Under the pieces are notes generated by a model, which was not told the origin of the DNA, made no database searches, and was given only the letters and a program-made list of their open reading frames with translations. This document shows, piece by piece, positions 8,528 through 16,777 of a stretch of 64,000 bases of DNA (its first letter is position 1; the number at the start of each line of letters is the position of its first letter). The translations under genes were made by a program, and so were the position numbers. This DNA is from an uncultured Lachnospiraceae bacterium. GTDB lineage: Bacteria; Bacillota; Clostridia; Lachnospirales; Lachnospiraceae. The stretch is from NCBI GenBank assembly GCA_910579805.1, contig CAJTWM010000009.1, positions 1-64,000 on the forward strand, given 5' to 3'.

Positions 8528-10537
8528 ATGGAAGATGATTTGAAAGAGAGTATGCCAGTTAAGCGTTATGTAAACTTGATAGTACCTGTTATGGTATTGT
8601 GTACTGCTCTTGGAATTTTGTTATGGGGGAATCTGCAATTTAAAAACGGAAGGATTTTTTATGATAATTATCATTATTTTTGTGAGTTTTTTTCAGGAGA
8701 TTTCACCTATGATAATGGATATTCTATTAATGGATCAGAATTTAGTGCAGAAATTGACAAGCCTTGGATAGGAATAATCGATGAAAATGGTATTTTAGCG
8801 ACTTCTGCAAAGATAATTTTTGAGGAACCGTTGACTAAGGATATAACGATTCAGGTTTATTTTTCGGCTGCAGAATTGACGGAAGGACAGTCAAGAATGA
8901 AAAACGCAAAAAAAGGTACTCGTGAAATTATTATTAATTTTCCGCGAAATACTTATAGGGAATTGCGTTTTGATATACGCGGAAGCTTTAAACTGTCGTC
9001 GATTCAATTGAGTACTGATGTTGCAGGATCACCTGAAGACAAAATAAGATGTCTGAATATTACCATGGGTGTGTTATTCATAATCAGCTTTGCATATTTG
9101 TTTTGGAAATACGGTGTATGTATAGTTCGTTATATTTGTAATTTAAACCCAATAGCGTGTTTTGCCGGTTTTACATTTATTTGGGGCGTTGCCTTTACTT
9201 TTTTAATCGTTCCGTGGCAGATGCCGGATGAGTATAATCATTTAACCATGATCTGTGAAGGTTTTCAGAACAAAGACTTATCCGGTCGTTTATTTGATGA
9301 GATGCCGTTAGACAGAGAAAGGATCATGTTTCATCCAAACGAAAAGATTGACCGGGAACAGATAAAAGAAGCAATAAAAAAAGTGCCTTCTTATACTTAT
9401 GGCGAGTGTATGCCAAAAGGAATCAGTAAAGAATTAATCAGACATTTTCCGGCTGCAGTTGGAGTACTTTTAGGGATATTGCTTAAATTGCCGGTATTTT
9501 GGGTTATTATATTGGGGAGACTTTTTTCGTTGGCTTTTTATATTGCCATTTGCTGTATAACGCTTCACTTGGTTCCAAATGAGAAAGAACTGTTTAAAAT
9601 AGTTATGCTTTTACCGATGTGTATTCAACAGGCGGCTTCACTAAGTTATGATGCGGTATTGATACCGATGTGTTTTTTGTTTATCGCTTATATTATGCAT
9701 CTGAAGTTTATCGCGTCTGAAATTGGAATACGGGAATCGGGTATTTTATTAGGGATATTATTTTGTATTGCTATAGCGAAAATACCTTATACATTGTTGG
9801 GCGTATTATTTTTGCTTCTGCCCATACAAAAAATACATATAAGGGCAGGTAAATATGAAATAACAGGCGACATGATATATAAGTGGAGATACGGGCTTGG
9901 CATTGCCGGTTTGGCAATAATGGCTGCAGCGATATATTTATTCAGGGAAAACCAGTGGATAAAGCTTGTATATGCCAGTGTCTGCCAGTTTACGCAAACT
10001 TTATATTTATTTGGAGTTACCTGGAATAAATTTGCGAAAGATTTAATGGTTTCATTAATAGGGAACTTTGGATATCTGGATACGCCGGCAGAACTCTGGT
10101 TTGTGATAATAGGAATAGTATTTGTAATGGTCACGGCAGTAACTAACGTTAAAAAAGAAACAAAAGATTTTAACGAATCCGTATCCTTAAAGCAGGGCGT
10201 TTGGAGCGGAAGAGACAGGGTCATAATGTGTCTGACCTGGATGGCAGATATGTATCTTATCACATTATCAATGGTGTCGCATACTGCTAAAATGCTTTTT
10301 TACGGAACAGAAGCTATTAATGTCCGGCTGGATTGGCATGATACGCTATATCAGATACCATATATTGGGGGAGGACAGGGGAGATATTACATTCCGATAT
10401 TGCTTTTAGCTTTACTGCCAATGCCTAAATTGCTGGAAGCAAAGGAAAAGATGTATAGGATTCTGGGTTTCATATTTTATATAATGGCTTTTATATATAC
10501 TTGCAGCATAATATATTATAGATTTTGGTATGGATAA
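8528..10537 (+). CDS. Large multi-pass membrane protein, DUF2142-like
   Basis: This 669-residue membrane protein has an N-terminal membrane anchor, an extracytoplasmic beta-rich segment (about 35-170) and roughly ten further hydrophobic segments. The motif VPWQMPDEYNHL (after the second membrane segment, about residue 235) matches the DUF2142 family. That family resembles GT-C glycosyltransferases, in which an acidic pair after the first helices is catalytic. It probably uses a polyprenyl-phosphate sugar to decorate glycan outside the membrane. AGGAGAG precedes the ATG, 21 bases after the methyltransferase. Confidence 0.75.
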   Translation: MEDDLKESMPVKRYVNLIVPVMVLCTALGILLWGNLQFKNGRIFYDNYHYFCEFFSGDFTYDNGYSINGSEFSAEIDKPWIGIIDENGILATSAKIIFEEPLTKDITIQVYFSAAELTEGQSRMKNAKKGTREIIINFPRNTYRELRFDIRGSFKLSSIQLSTDVAGSPEDKIRCLNITMGVLFIISFAYLFWKYGVCIVRYICNLNPIACFAGFTFIWGVAFTFLIVPWQMPDEYNHLTMICEGFQNKDLSGRLFDEMPLDRERIMFHPNEKIDREQIKEAIKKVPSYTYGECMPKGISKELIRHFPAAVGVLLGILLKLPVFWVIILGRLFSLAFYIAICCITLHLVPNEKELFKIVMLLPMCIQQAASLSYDAVLIPMCFLFIAYIMHLKFIASEIGIRESGILLGILFCIAIAKIPYTLLGVLFLLLPIQKIHIRAGKYEITGDMIYKWRYGLGIAGLAIMAAAIYLFRENQWIKLVYASVCQFTQTLYLFGVTWNKFAKDLMVSLIGNFGYLDTPAELWFVIIGIVFVMVTAVTNVKKETKDFNESVSLKQGVWSGRDRVIMCLTWMADMYLITLSMVSHTAKMLFYGTEAINVRLDWHDTLYQIPYIGGGQGRYYIPILLLALLPMPKLLEAKEKMYRILGFIFYIMAFIYTCSIIYYRFWYG

Positions 10538-10571
10538 CAGTGAGGGTGATAAGTATATAAATAAGAGGCAA

Positions 10572-10604
10572 TGATTGAAAATCAGAAAATTTTGATTATT
10601 GTCT
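10572..10604 (+). other. Imperfect hairpin in the intergenic spacer
   Basis: CAATGATTGAAA pairs with TTTTGATTATTG (about 12 pairs including several G-U) in the 143-base gap before the GT2-GT4 gene. No T-tract follows, so it is more likely a processing or attenuation structure than a terminator. Confidence 0.25.
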
Positions 10605-10680
10605 TGTGTTGAAAAGCTGCGCAGAAATGAGATAAAATTAAACGATATCCGATTGGATGATAGTATGGGGGAAAATAATA

Positions 10681-13329
10681 ATGGAAGATTTTAAAAACGC
10701 GGATAATGTAAAAAGTGTGGATATTATTATTCCGATTTATAATGCTTATGAAGAATTGCTTATATGTTTAGAAAGTATATATAAAAATACGGATTTAGAA
10801 AAAAACAGGCTGATATTAATCAATGACAATAGTCCTGACGAAAGGATAGCGCCGTATTTAGACCGGCAGAAAAAGAAAAATGTGATCGTAGTCCATAATG
10901 AAAGCAATAAAGGGTTCTCTAATAATATTAATATTGGAATGCAGCAGTCTTCCGTAAATGATGTACTATTGTTAAATTCAGATACTGTAGTTACAAAAGG
11001 ATGGATAGAAAAAATAGTTGAATGTGCATACAGTGATGACTCTATCGGAACGGTTACACCATTATCCAATAATGCAACATTATGTTCAGTTCCAAAGTTC
11101 TGTGAAGAAAACGTGCTGCCTGAAACCATCAGTATAGAGCGTGCAGGTGAAATCGTAGAGCGGTGCAGCATGAAAAAATACCCAAGAATTACAACGGCAC
11201 ACGGTTTTTGTATGTTTGTAAAAAGAGAAGTGATCGACTGTATCGGTTATTTTGATGCGGAGACTTTTGGGCGCGGTTATGGGGAAGAGAATGATTTTTG
11301 CAATAGGGCGGAACAGGCAGGTTATCACCATGTAATGTGCGATAATACTTATATTTATCATAGTGGCACAAAATCTTTTGTTTCAAAAGAAAAAGAAAAG
11401 TATATTTTGCAGCATGATAAAATTTTAAGGGAACGTTATCCTGAACAGATGCATAGCAATGACGTGCATGTACGGGATAATCCTAATGGTTTTGTAGGGG
11501 AGAATGTCGGGATTTATTTTGATTTGGAGAATGGAAGAAAGAATATCCTTTATGTGGTTCAGTCAGACTTTAGAAAGGGCGCAACGGATAATCTTGGCGG
11601 AACGCAGCTTCATGTCAGGGATTTGATGTCGGGATTAAGAAAGAAGTATAATGTGTTTGTAGCAGCAAGAAATGGGATATATCTTAATCTTACGGTTTAC
11701 TATGGAAAGGAAGAAAAGGAATTTCATTTTTTGATTGGCAAAAGAAATTCTATATATGAGTTTAAGAATAAAGAGATGGACAGGCTATGGAGAAATATAT
11801 TGTCTGTATTTCGTATAGATTTGATTCATGTCCACCATGTTATTAACGCTTCTTTTGATATTTTTTATGTTGCAAAGGAGTGTGGAATCCCTGTTGTTTT
11901 TACGGCACATGATTTTTATTTTATATGTCCGACGGTAAAAATGCTGAATGAGGATACGGAAGTCTGTATTGGAAAAGATACGGATACTACTTGTAGAGAG
12001 TGTTTGAAAACCCAACTAGGGATTACGGATCAGATTAATTATATAAGGATATGGAGAGAAAAATGTACGGAAGCATTAACTATTTGTAAAAAAGTGATTG
12101 TTCCGGATGAAAGTGCATTAGACATTTTATCCTCCTATTATCCTTTTATAAAAGACAAACTTTGTGTAATAGAGCATGGATATGATCCTGTTAAAGAATT
12201 AGAACGTAAGATTGAATGTTCGAATGAAGTTATCAATATGTACGACAAAGTGGAAAGGGAAGGAGGTACATACAAGATAACCGGATGGGCCTATTTAAAA
12301 GAAAAACAGGGGAATACAGGCGAAAAAATATATTTACAGATATGTAATGAAAGCGGTATGGAAGAACTGGTTCCGGCAGCAAGGGAAAAAAGGCCGGATG
12401 TAATTGGAGAGTATGCAAAGTGTGAAGTAGGATATTATTGTGTAATACCACAAAGAATGTTAGATGACGGGAGCTTAAAAGTAAGGGTTGCATTGGAAGA
12501 CGAAGGGAAACTGATATATGCCATTGAAACTTTTGAGACGCCCAAACTTCCTAAGGCTCAGAAAAAGTTAAATATAGCGTTTATTGGAGGGCTGAATAAA
12601 GCTAAAGGGGGCGTGTTGGTCAGCAAGATTATTGATGCTTTAAAAGAGGATGTCAATTGGTATATTTTTGGAGCAATCGGAGTGAAAAGACTGGCTGTTC
12701 AAAAGCAGGATAATTTGGTTAAAACAGGAGAATATGTGCCGGAAGATTTACCGGCGCTGTTGAAAGTGCATGAAATAGATATTGTAGGAATTTTATCGGT
12801 TTGGCCGGAGACATATTCTTATACACTTACGGAAGCAGTTTTAAACCGGGTTCCGGTGATCGCAACGGATATCGGCGCTTTGGGGAGACGTGTGAATGAA
12901 ATAAAGTGTGGTTGGACGATTTCCGTCGATCATGCAAAAGAAGATTTTTTAAAAATAATAAATAATGTGTTAAGAAATAGCTCTCAGTTGGAGCAATATA
13001 AAAAAGAGATTATTCAAATACAGTTTCCGGATGTGGATCAGATGTCAGGTAAATATTTATCCATGTATGAAACATTATGGAATAAGAGTTGTACTTATCC
13101 GTTACCTGATTATGAGTTGATTTACAACGGATACGGGAGCATACAAAAAGTACAGGAAACGCCTGCTGGATCCTATGTGATCAAAAGTAACGATATAGTA
13201 GAACCAGCAGACAGCTTTTTTAAATTCAAGCGTTATTTACAAAATAAACATCCTAACTGGTATATCTTTTTAAGAAAAGCCAAGGGAAGCATTGGAGGAA
13301 AATCCAAAAGATCGGCTTTTGATGAGTAG
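10681..13329 (+). CDS. Two-domain glycosyltransferase: GT2 fused to GT4
   Basis: This protein is about 882 residues long. Residues 10-270 are a GT-A/GT2 domain (VDIIIPIYNAYEELLICLES, VLLLNSDTVV as the DxD-like site, GYGEENDFCNRAE as the catalytic region). Residues about 290-800 are a GT-B/GT4 domain (GGTQLHVRDLMSGL, FTAHDFYFICPT, ETYSYTLTEAVLNRVPVIATDIGALG). The GT4 half is interrupted at about 520-610 by a beta-rich insert (YKITGWAYLKEKQG). One polypeptide thus probably adds two different sugars in succession. The ATG at 10681 follows GGGGGAAA; an in-frame ATG at 10657 lacks a site. The sugars are unknown. Confidence 0.85.
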   Translation: MEDFKNADNVKSVDIIIPIYNAYEELLICLESIYKNTDLEKNRLILINDNSPDERIAPYLDRQKKKNVIVVHNESNKGFSNNINIGMQQSSVNDVLLLNSDTVVTKGWIEKIVECAYSDDSIGTVTPLSNNATLCSVPKFCEENVLPETISIERAGEIVERCSMKKYPRITTAHGFCMFVKREVIDCIGYFDAETFGRGYGEENDFCNRAEQAGYHHVMCDNTYIYHSGTKSFVSKEKEKYILQHDKILRERYPEQMHSNDVHVRDNPNGFVGENVGIYFDLENGRKNILYVVQSDFRKGATDNLGGTQLHVRDLMSGLRKKYNVFVAARNGIYLNLTVYYGKEEKEFHFLIGKRNSIYEFKNKEMDRLWRNILSVFRIDLIHVHHVINASFDIFYVAKECGIPVVFTAHDFYFICPTVKMLNEDTEVCIGKDTDTTCRECLKTQLGITDQINYIRIWREKCTEALTICKKVIVPDESALDILSSYYPFIKDKLCVIEHGYDPVKELERKIECSNEVINMYDKVEREGGTYKITGWAYLKEKQGNTGEKIYLQICNESGMEELVPAAREKRPDVIGEYAKCEVGYYCVIPQRMLDDGSLKVRVALEDEGKLIYAIETFETPKLPKAQKKLNIAFIGGLNKAKGGVLVSKIIDALKEDVNWYIFGAIGVKRLAVQKQDNLVKTGEYVPEDLPALLKVHEIDIVGILSVWPETYSYTLTEAVLNRVPVIATDIGALGRRVNEIKCGWTISVDHAKEDFLKIINNVLRNSSQLEQYKKEIIQIQFPDVDQMSGKYLSMYETLWNKSCTYPLPDYELIYNGYGSIQKVQETPAGSYVIKSNDIVEPADSFFKFKRYLQNKHPNWYIFLRKAKGSIGGKSKRSAFDE

Positions 13330-13361
13330 TGTCAATATAGAGGGAAACAGGAAAGAGTAGA

Positions 13362-14414
13362 ATGGTAAAGAGATTTAAAAATATTGAGTATTGCAAAGGT
13401 GTGGCATTGCTGCTTGTGATGGTGTACCATTATTGGGTATTGTCAGGGAGTCCTCCAATTAACTTATACGGATTTCGTATGTTTGTCTTTTTAGGCGGGG
13501 AGTTTGGCGTTACGTTATTTTTTGTTTTAAGTGGTTTCGGTATTTATTGCCTGCTTGAAAAGGAAAAAGGGAGGATAAACTGGGGAACCTTTATTAAATC
13601 AAGAATTAAAAAAATTGCGCCGATGTATTATTTCTCTATTTTTCTGATTATTGCTTTAACTCCGGGAGGAGGCGCTTATTTTTCGAAAAGCGGTTTGCCG
13701 GATATTGTAATGCATATTTTGTTCATGCATAATCTGTCGGGCAGGTTTTCGGGAAGTATTAATGGCGCGCTGTGGACGATGGGAATTATTTTTCAATTTT
13801 ATCTAATAGCATTATTTTTATATAAATGCTTAAAGAAAAACAAGAACATTACGGTTTTAATATGTATATTCCTAACGATTGCCATAAAATTTATTGTTTA
13901 TAAATATCTTATGCCCGCTTTTGGATTGTCAGGGACACAATATTTTATATACGGCAGACAGTTGCCTACGGCTTTGGATAATTTTGTTTTAGGTATGTAT
14001 GCCGCGGCAATAGTATGCGAAAGTAAAAAGATTCTGTCGATAGGAAAGGGAACGCTGTACATTATAGTAACTATGGGATTCGTGATGCTTTGGGGAAGTA
14101 TTGGATTTAGGAAAGGCGTTTATGTAGCTAACCCGTTAGGTTATACATGGCACAGTCTTCTGGCAGTATTTTTTGCAATAACAGTGGTCATCATTGGAAA
14201 AATAAAAGAAATGGAAAAGAGGGGAATTTTATATACGATTGGCAAAAATGAATATGGAATTTATTTATTGCATTTCCCTATTCTTCAGAATTTATTACAG
14301 ACACCTTTGGTACAGTATTTTAATACTAAAGGATACTATGTGTTAGGCTGCTTGATTTTCGTAAGTATATCATTGGGAATCGGATATATATTTAATAAAA
14401 AATTTCATTTTTAA
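13362..14414 (+). CDS. Membrane O-acyltransferase (acyltransferase 3 family)
   Basis: This 350-residue protein with about ten membrane segments resembles OafA/NolX-type O-acyltransferases, which acetylate surface sugars. It has the family's N-terminal NIEYCKGVALLLVMVYHYWVL, with the catalytic His in the first helix, an RIKKIAPMYYFSIF segment, and a late GKNEYGIYLLHFPILQNLL segment. AGGAAAG precedes the ATG. It lies 32 bases behind the GT2-GT4 gene and is probably co-transcribed. The acyl group is not readable from the sequence. Confidence 0.85.
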   Translation: MVKRFKNIEYCKGVALLLVMVYHYWVLSGSPPINLYGFRMFVFLGGEFGVTLFFVLSGFGIYCLLEKEKGRINWGTFIKSRIKKIAPMYYFSIFLIIALTPGGGAYFSKSGLPDIVMHILFMHNLSGRFSGSINGALWTMGIIFQFYLIALFLYKCLKKNKNITVLICIFLTIAIKFIVYKYLMPAFGLSGTQYFIYGRQLPTALDNFVLGMYAAAIVCESKKILSIGKGTLYIIVTMGFVMLWGSIGFRKGVYVANPLGYTWHSLLAVFFAITVVIIGKIKEMEKRGILYTIGKNEYGIYLLHFPILQNLLQTPLVQYFNTKGYYVLGCLIFVSISLGIGYIFNKKFHF

Positions 14415-14565
14415 TGAAGGCAAAGCCGCTGGTTCAGCCGCTGGTTATGTACAAAAGCAGATTGATTTTTAGGGATAGATAGTATATAATTAATGGTTGC
14501 TGGTGGCATTTTTACTTTGCCATTTCAGAAAATGGAATTTTTATAATATTAATCAGTGAAAGGAA

Positions 14566-16260
14566 ATGGATAATGATATGAGTTATATACAACGTTTAAA
14601 AAGAACAGGAATTGTTTGTCTGTTCCCGGTCGTATCCTATGGCATTTTAGGACCCTTAGAGATATACTGCGGAAACGAAAAAGATTTTTCTTTTGGACTT
14701 ACGGATTTTATTTGGCTTTTTTTGGGAATCTCTGTTGCCGTTTGGCTTTTTAGCAGTCTGATATTTGCGTTATTTAAAGATAAAATTAATGAGAAAATAT
14801 GTGCTGTTATTTTAGGGATCGGTGTGGCATCTTATATTCAAAATATGTTTATGAATATAAAATTAAGTGAAATAGATGGAAGCGGGATGGATTGGGAATC
14901 ATTAAAATCTTTTTCCTATTTAAATATTGTAATTTGGGGTATAATTATACTGCTTACGATAATATTAAGCATAGCGCTGAAAAAGAAGTGGTCAGCATGC
15001 GCTATGGGGATAGCATCCTTTTTAAGTGTCATTCAATTAGTAGCTGTTGTGTTTTTACTTATTTCCTCAGTAACGCGGACGGAGGATACAAGTAACTTGA
15101 GAATGTCGGGAGAGGGACAGTTTGAAGTCGCAGCGGATCATAATATTATTGTATTGGTTTTGGACACTTTGGGTAATACGCAGCTTGAAAATGCATTAAA
15201 GGTTTATCCGGATATGTTAGATGGGCTATCGGATTTTACTTTTTATAATAACGCAGACTGTCGTTATTATTGTACATTTCCGTCTATGACTCATATGCTG
15301 ACAGGAAACGATTTTGATTTCGACTCAAACTCTATCCAATGGCTTAATGATAGCTGGCAGTCTGACAAGGCTAATAAATTTTATGATATTTTAGGGAATA
15401 ATCAATATACATGCAGTTTATATTCTTCAAGTTCAGTTATTTATACTTACGGAGATATTGATAATTTATATAAAAAATTTAACAATGTTAAACCGGCAGA
15501 CGTTATTATAGATAAAAGAAAAATGTTGGAATCCATGGGGAAAATGTCAATATATAAATATTTTCCATATATTATGAAACCTTATTTTGAGATTTTGACG
15601 CATCAGTTCAATGATATTGTTACATTAAAAGAGGGTGAAAGCATAATTGGCGATAACGCTAAGTTTTATGAGGCATTAAATGAAAAAAAATTGACGGTTA
15701 ATTCAAAACTTCAAAATGCATTCATTATCCAACATTTGTTTGGAACGCATCAACCTTATACGAATGATGAAAATGCCAATTTTGTAGAAGAAGCAACAAT
15801 AGAGGAAACGATACGTGGATTAATAGTCATATGTGAAGAATATTTGTCACAGTTAAAAGAACTTGGGGTATATGATGATGCAACGGTCATAATTACTGCT
15901 GATCACGGTTCTTGGTATGGAAATGATCCACAGCCGATTCTATTCGTGAAAAAAGCGGGAGAAACGCAGGAACAGATGAAAGTTAATTCTGCACCGGTTT
16001 CGTTGGGGGATTTTCAGGCAACTATTTTATCATTGATTGGAGAAGATTACAGCGAATACGGTACTTCTATTTTTGATTGGAAAGAGGGCGATGAGCGTGC
16101 CCGGACGGTGTACATGCGTGGAAATGATGAAAACTATCCGGCAGTGACAAATTCTTCGTTCAACGTTTACTATGAATACAGTTATGTTAAAGATAAGGAT
16201 GAACTTTTGGAAAAGATGAAAGCGGGTCCTGATAATGTCCTAATGGCAACGCCCTGGTAA
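14566..16260 (+). CDS. Sulfatase/LTA-synthase-like membrane phosphotransferase
   Basis: This 564-residue protein has about five N-terminal membrane helices (to about residue 170) and then an extracellular alkaline-phosphatase/sulfatase domain. Candidate metal and catalytic residues are in VLVLDTLGNTQ, CTFPSMTHMLTG (Thr nucleophile position), HLFGTHQPY and VIITADHGSW. The layout matches LtaS and EptA-type enzymes, which transfer glycerol-phosphate or phosphoethanolamine from lipid donors outside the membrane. Beside a glycerophosphotransferase fusion and a CTP transferase it probably adds a phospho-alcohol to the glycan. The start is uncertain: an ATG at 14578 is also possible. Confidence 0.75.
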   Translation: MDNDMSYIQRLKRTGIVCLFPVVSYGILGPLEIYCGNEKDFSFGLTDFIWLFLGISVAVWLFSSLIFALFKDKINEKICAVILGIGVASYIQNMFMNIKLSEIDGSGMDWESLKSFSYLNIVIWGIIILLTIILSIALKKKWSACAMGIASFLSVIQLVAVVFLLISSVTRTEDTSNLRMSGEGQFEVAADHNIIVLVLDTLGNTQLENALKVYPDMLDGLSDFTFYNNADCRYYCTFPSMTHMLTGNDFDFDSNSIQWLNDSWQSDKANKFYDILGNNQYTCSLYSSSSVIYTYGDIDNLYKKFNNVKPADVIIDKRKMLESMGKMSIYKYFPYIMKPYFEILTHQFNDIVTLKEGESIIGDNAKFYEALNEKKLTVNSKLQNAFIIQHLFGTHQPYTNDENANFVEEATIEETIRGLIVICEEYLSQLKELGVYDDATVIITADHGSWYGNDPQPILFVKKAGETQEQMKVNSAPVSLGDFQATILSLIGEDYSEYGTSIFDWKEGDERARTVYMRGNDENYPAVTNSSFNVYYEYSYVKDKDELLEKMKAGPDNVLMATPW

Positions 16261-16272
16261 GGATATTGTGTT

Positions 16273-16389
16273 TTGCTGGGAAAACACTGGTTGACGTTTT
16301 ATCTTTTTGGTCTTATAATACTTTTGGGTTTAGCTTATAGGTTTACTAAAAAGTGTATTTTTAAAAATCAGGGGATAGAACGGTCATAA
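16273..16389 (+). CDS. Small membrane protein, 38 residues
   Basis: A TTG start nine bases after AAGGA (which overlaps the upstream stop codon) opens a 38-codon frame. It encodes one hydrophobic helix (WLTFYLFGLIILLGLAY) and a basic tail (RFTKKCIFKNQGIERS). Position, ribosome site, helix and positive-inside charge support a real small membrane protein of the cluster. Similarity to a family was not recognised. Confidence 0.45.
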   Translation: MLGKHWLTFYLFGLIILLGLAYRFTKKCIFKNQGIERS

Positions 16390-16415
16390 AATTTCTTAGC
16401 AGAAAGGAAAATAAA

Positions 16416-16688
16416 ATGATGAAAAAAGCAGTTTGCAGGTCGATTAAATTTGTTTATTTTTTTAGTTGTTTTTTTGCAATATTTTCTTTAAAAGCAGATG
16501 CATATATTGATCCTTCAACAGTTACATATGTTATTCAGGCTGTTGCGGGTGTATTGGTTGCTATCGGAGCGGCGGTTACCATTTTTAGGCATAAGATTAA
16601 AGCTGCATGGCGTAAATGGTATTATGGAAGGATAGCAAAAAAGAATCAACAAAATCAGATTGATAAGTCAGGTAAAACGGAAAAATAG
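16416..16688 (+). CDS. Small YIDP-type membrane protein
   Basis: This 90-residue protein (89 from the second Met) has a cleavable-looking signal (FVYFFSCFFAIFSLKADA), then AYIDPSTVTYVIQAVAGVL, a second hydrophobic helix and a basic cytosolic tail. Small proteins with an AYIDP motif after the signal are, to my recollection, common beside sulfatase-like phosphotransferases in Lachnospiraceae; their function is not known to me. It may be an accessory subunit of the upstream enzyme or a client of the YidC-like domain encoded next. Confidence 0.65.
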   Translation: MMKKAVCRSIKFVYFFSCFFAIFSLKADAYIDPSTVTYVIQAVAGVLVAIGAAVTIFRHKIKAAWRKWYYGRIAKKNQQNQIDKSGKTEK

Positions 16689-16707
16689 ATATTCAATCAG
16701 TCTCTAT

Positions 16708-16738
16708 ATAAAAGAATGGATATAATCCATTCTTTTAT
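16708..16738 (+). terminator. Perfect 13-bp hairpin between the YIDP gene and the YidC fusion gene
   Basis: ATAAAAGAATGGA (16708-16720) pairs perfectly with TCCATTCTTTTAT (16726-16738) around a TATAA loop. An AT-rich run follows but no long T-tract. It may act as a partial terminator or mRNA processing site that sets the level of the downstream genes. Confidence 0.55.
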
Positions 16739-16777
16739 AATTTATTTTAGATTATTTCAAACACAGGAGGAACAAAT

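Noticed and set aside
9787..10263. Open frame of 158 codons on the - strand
   Set aside because: It is antisense to the DUF2142-like membrane protein and lacks a start signal.
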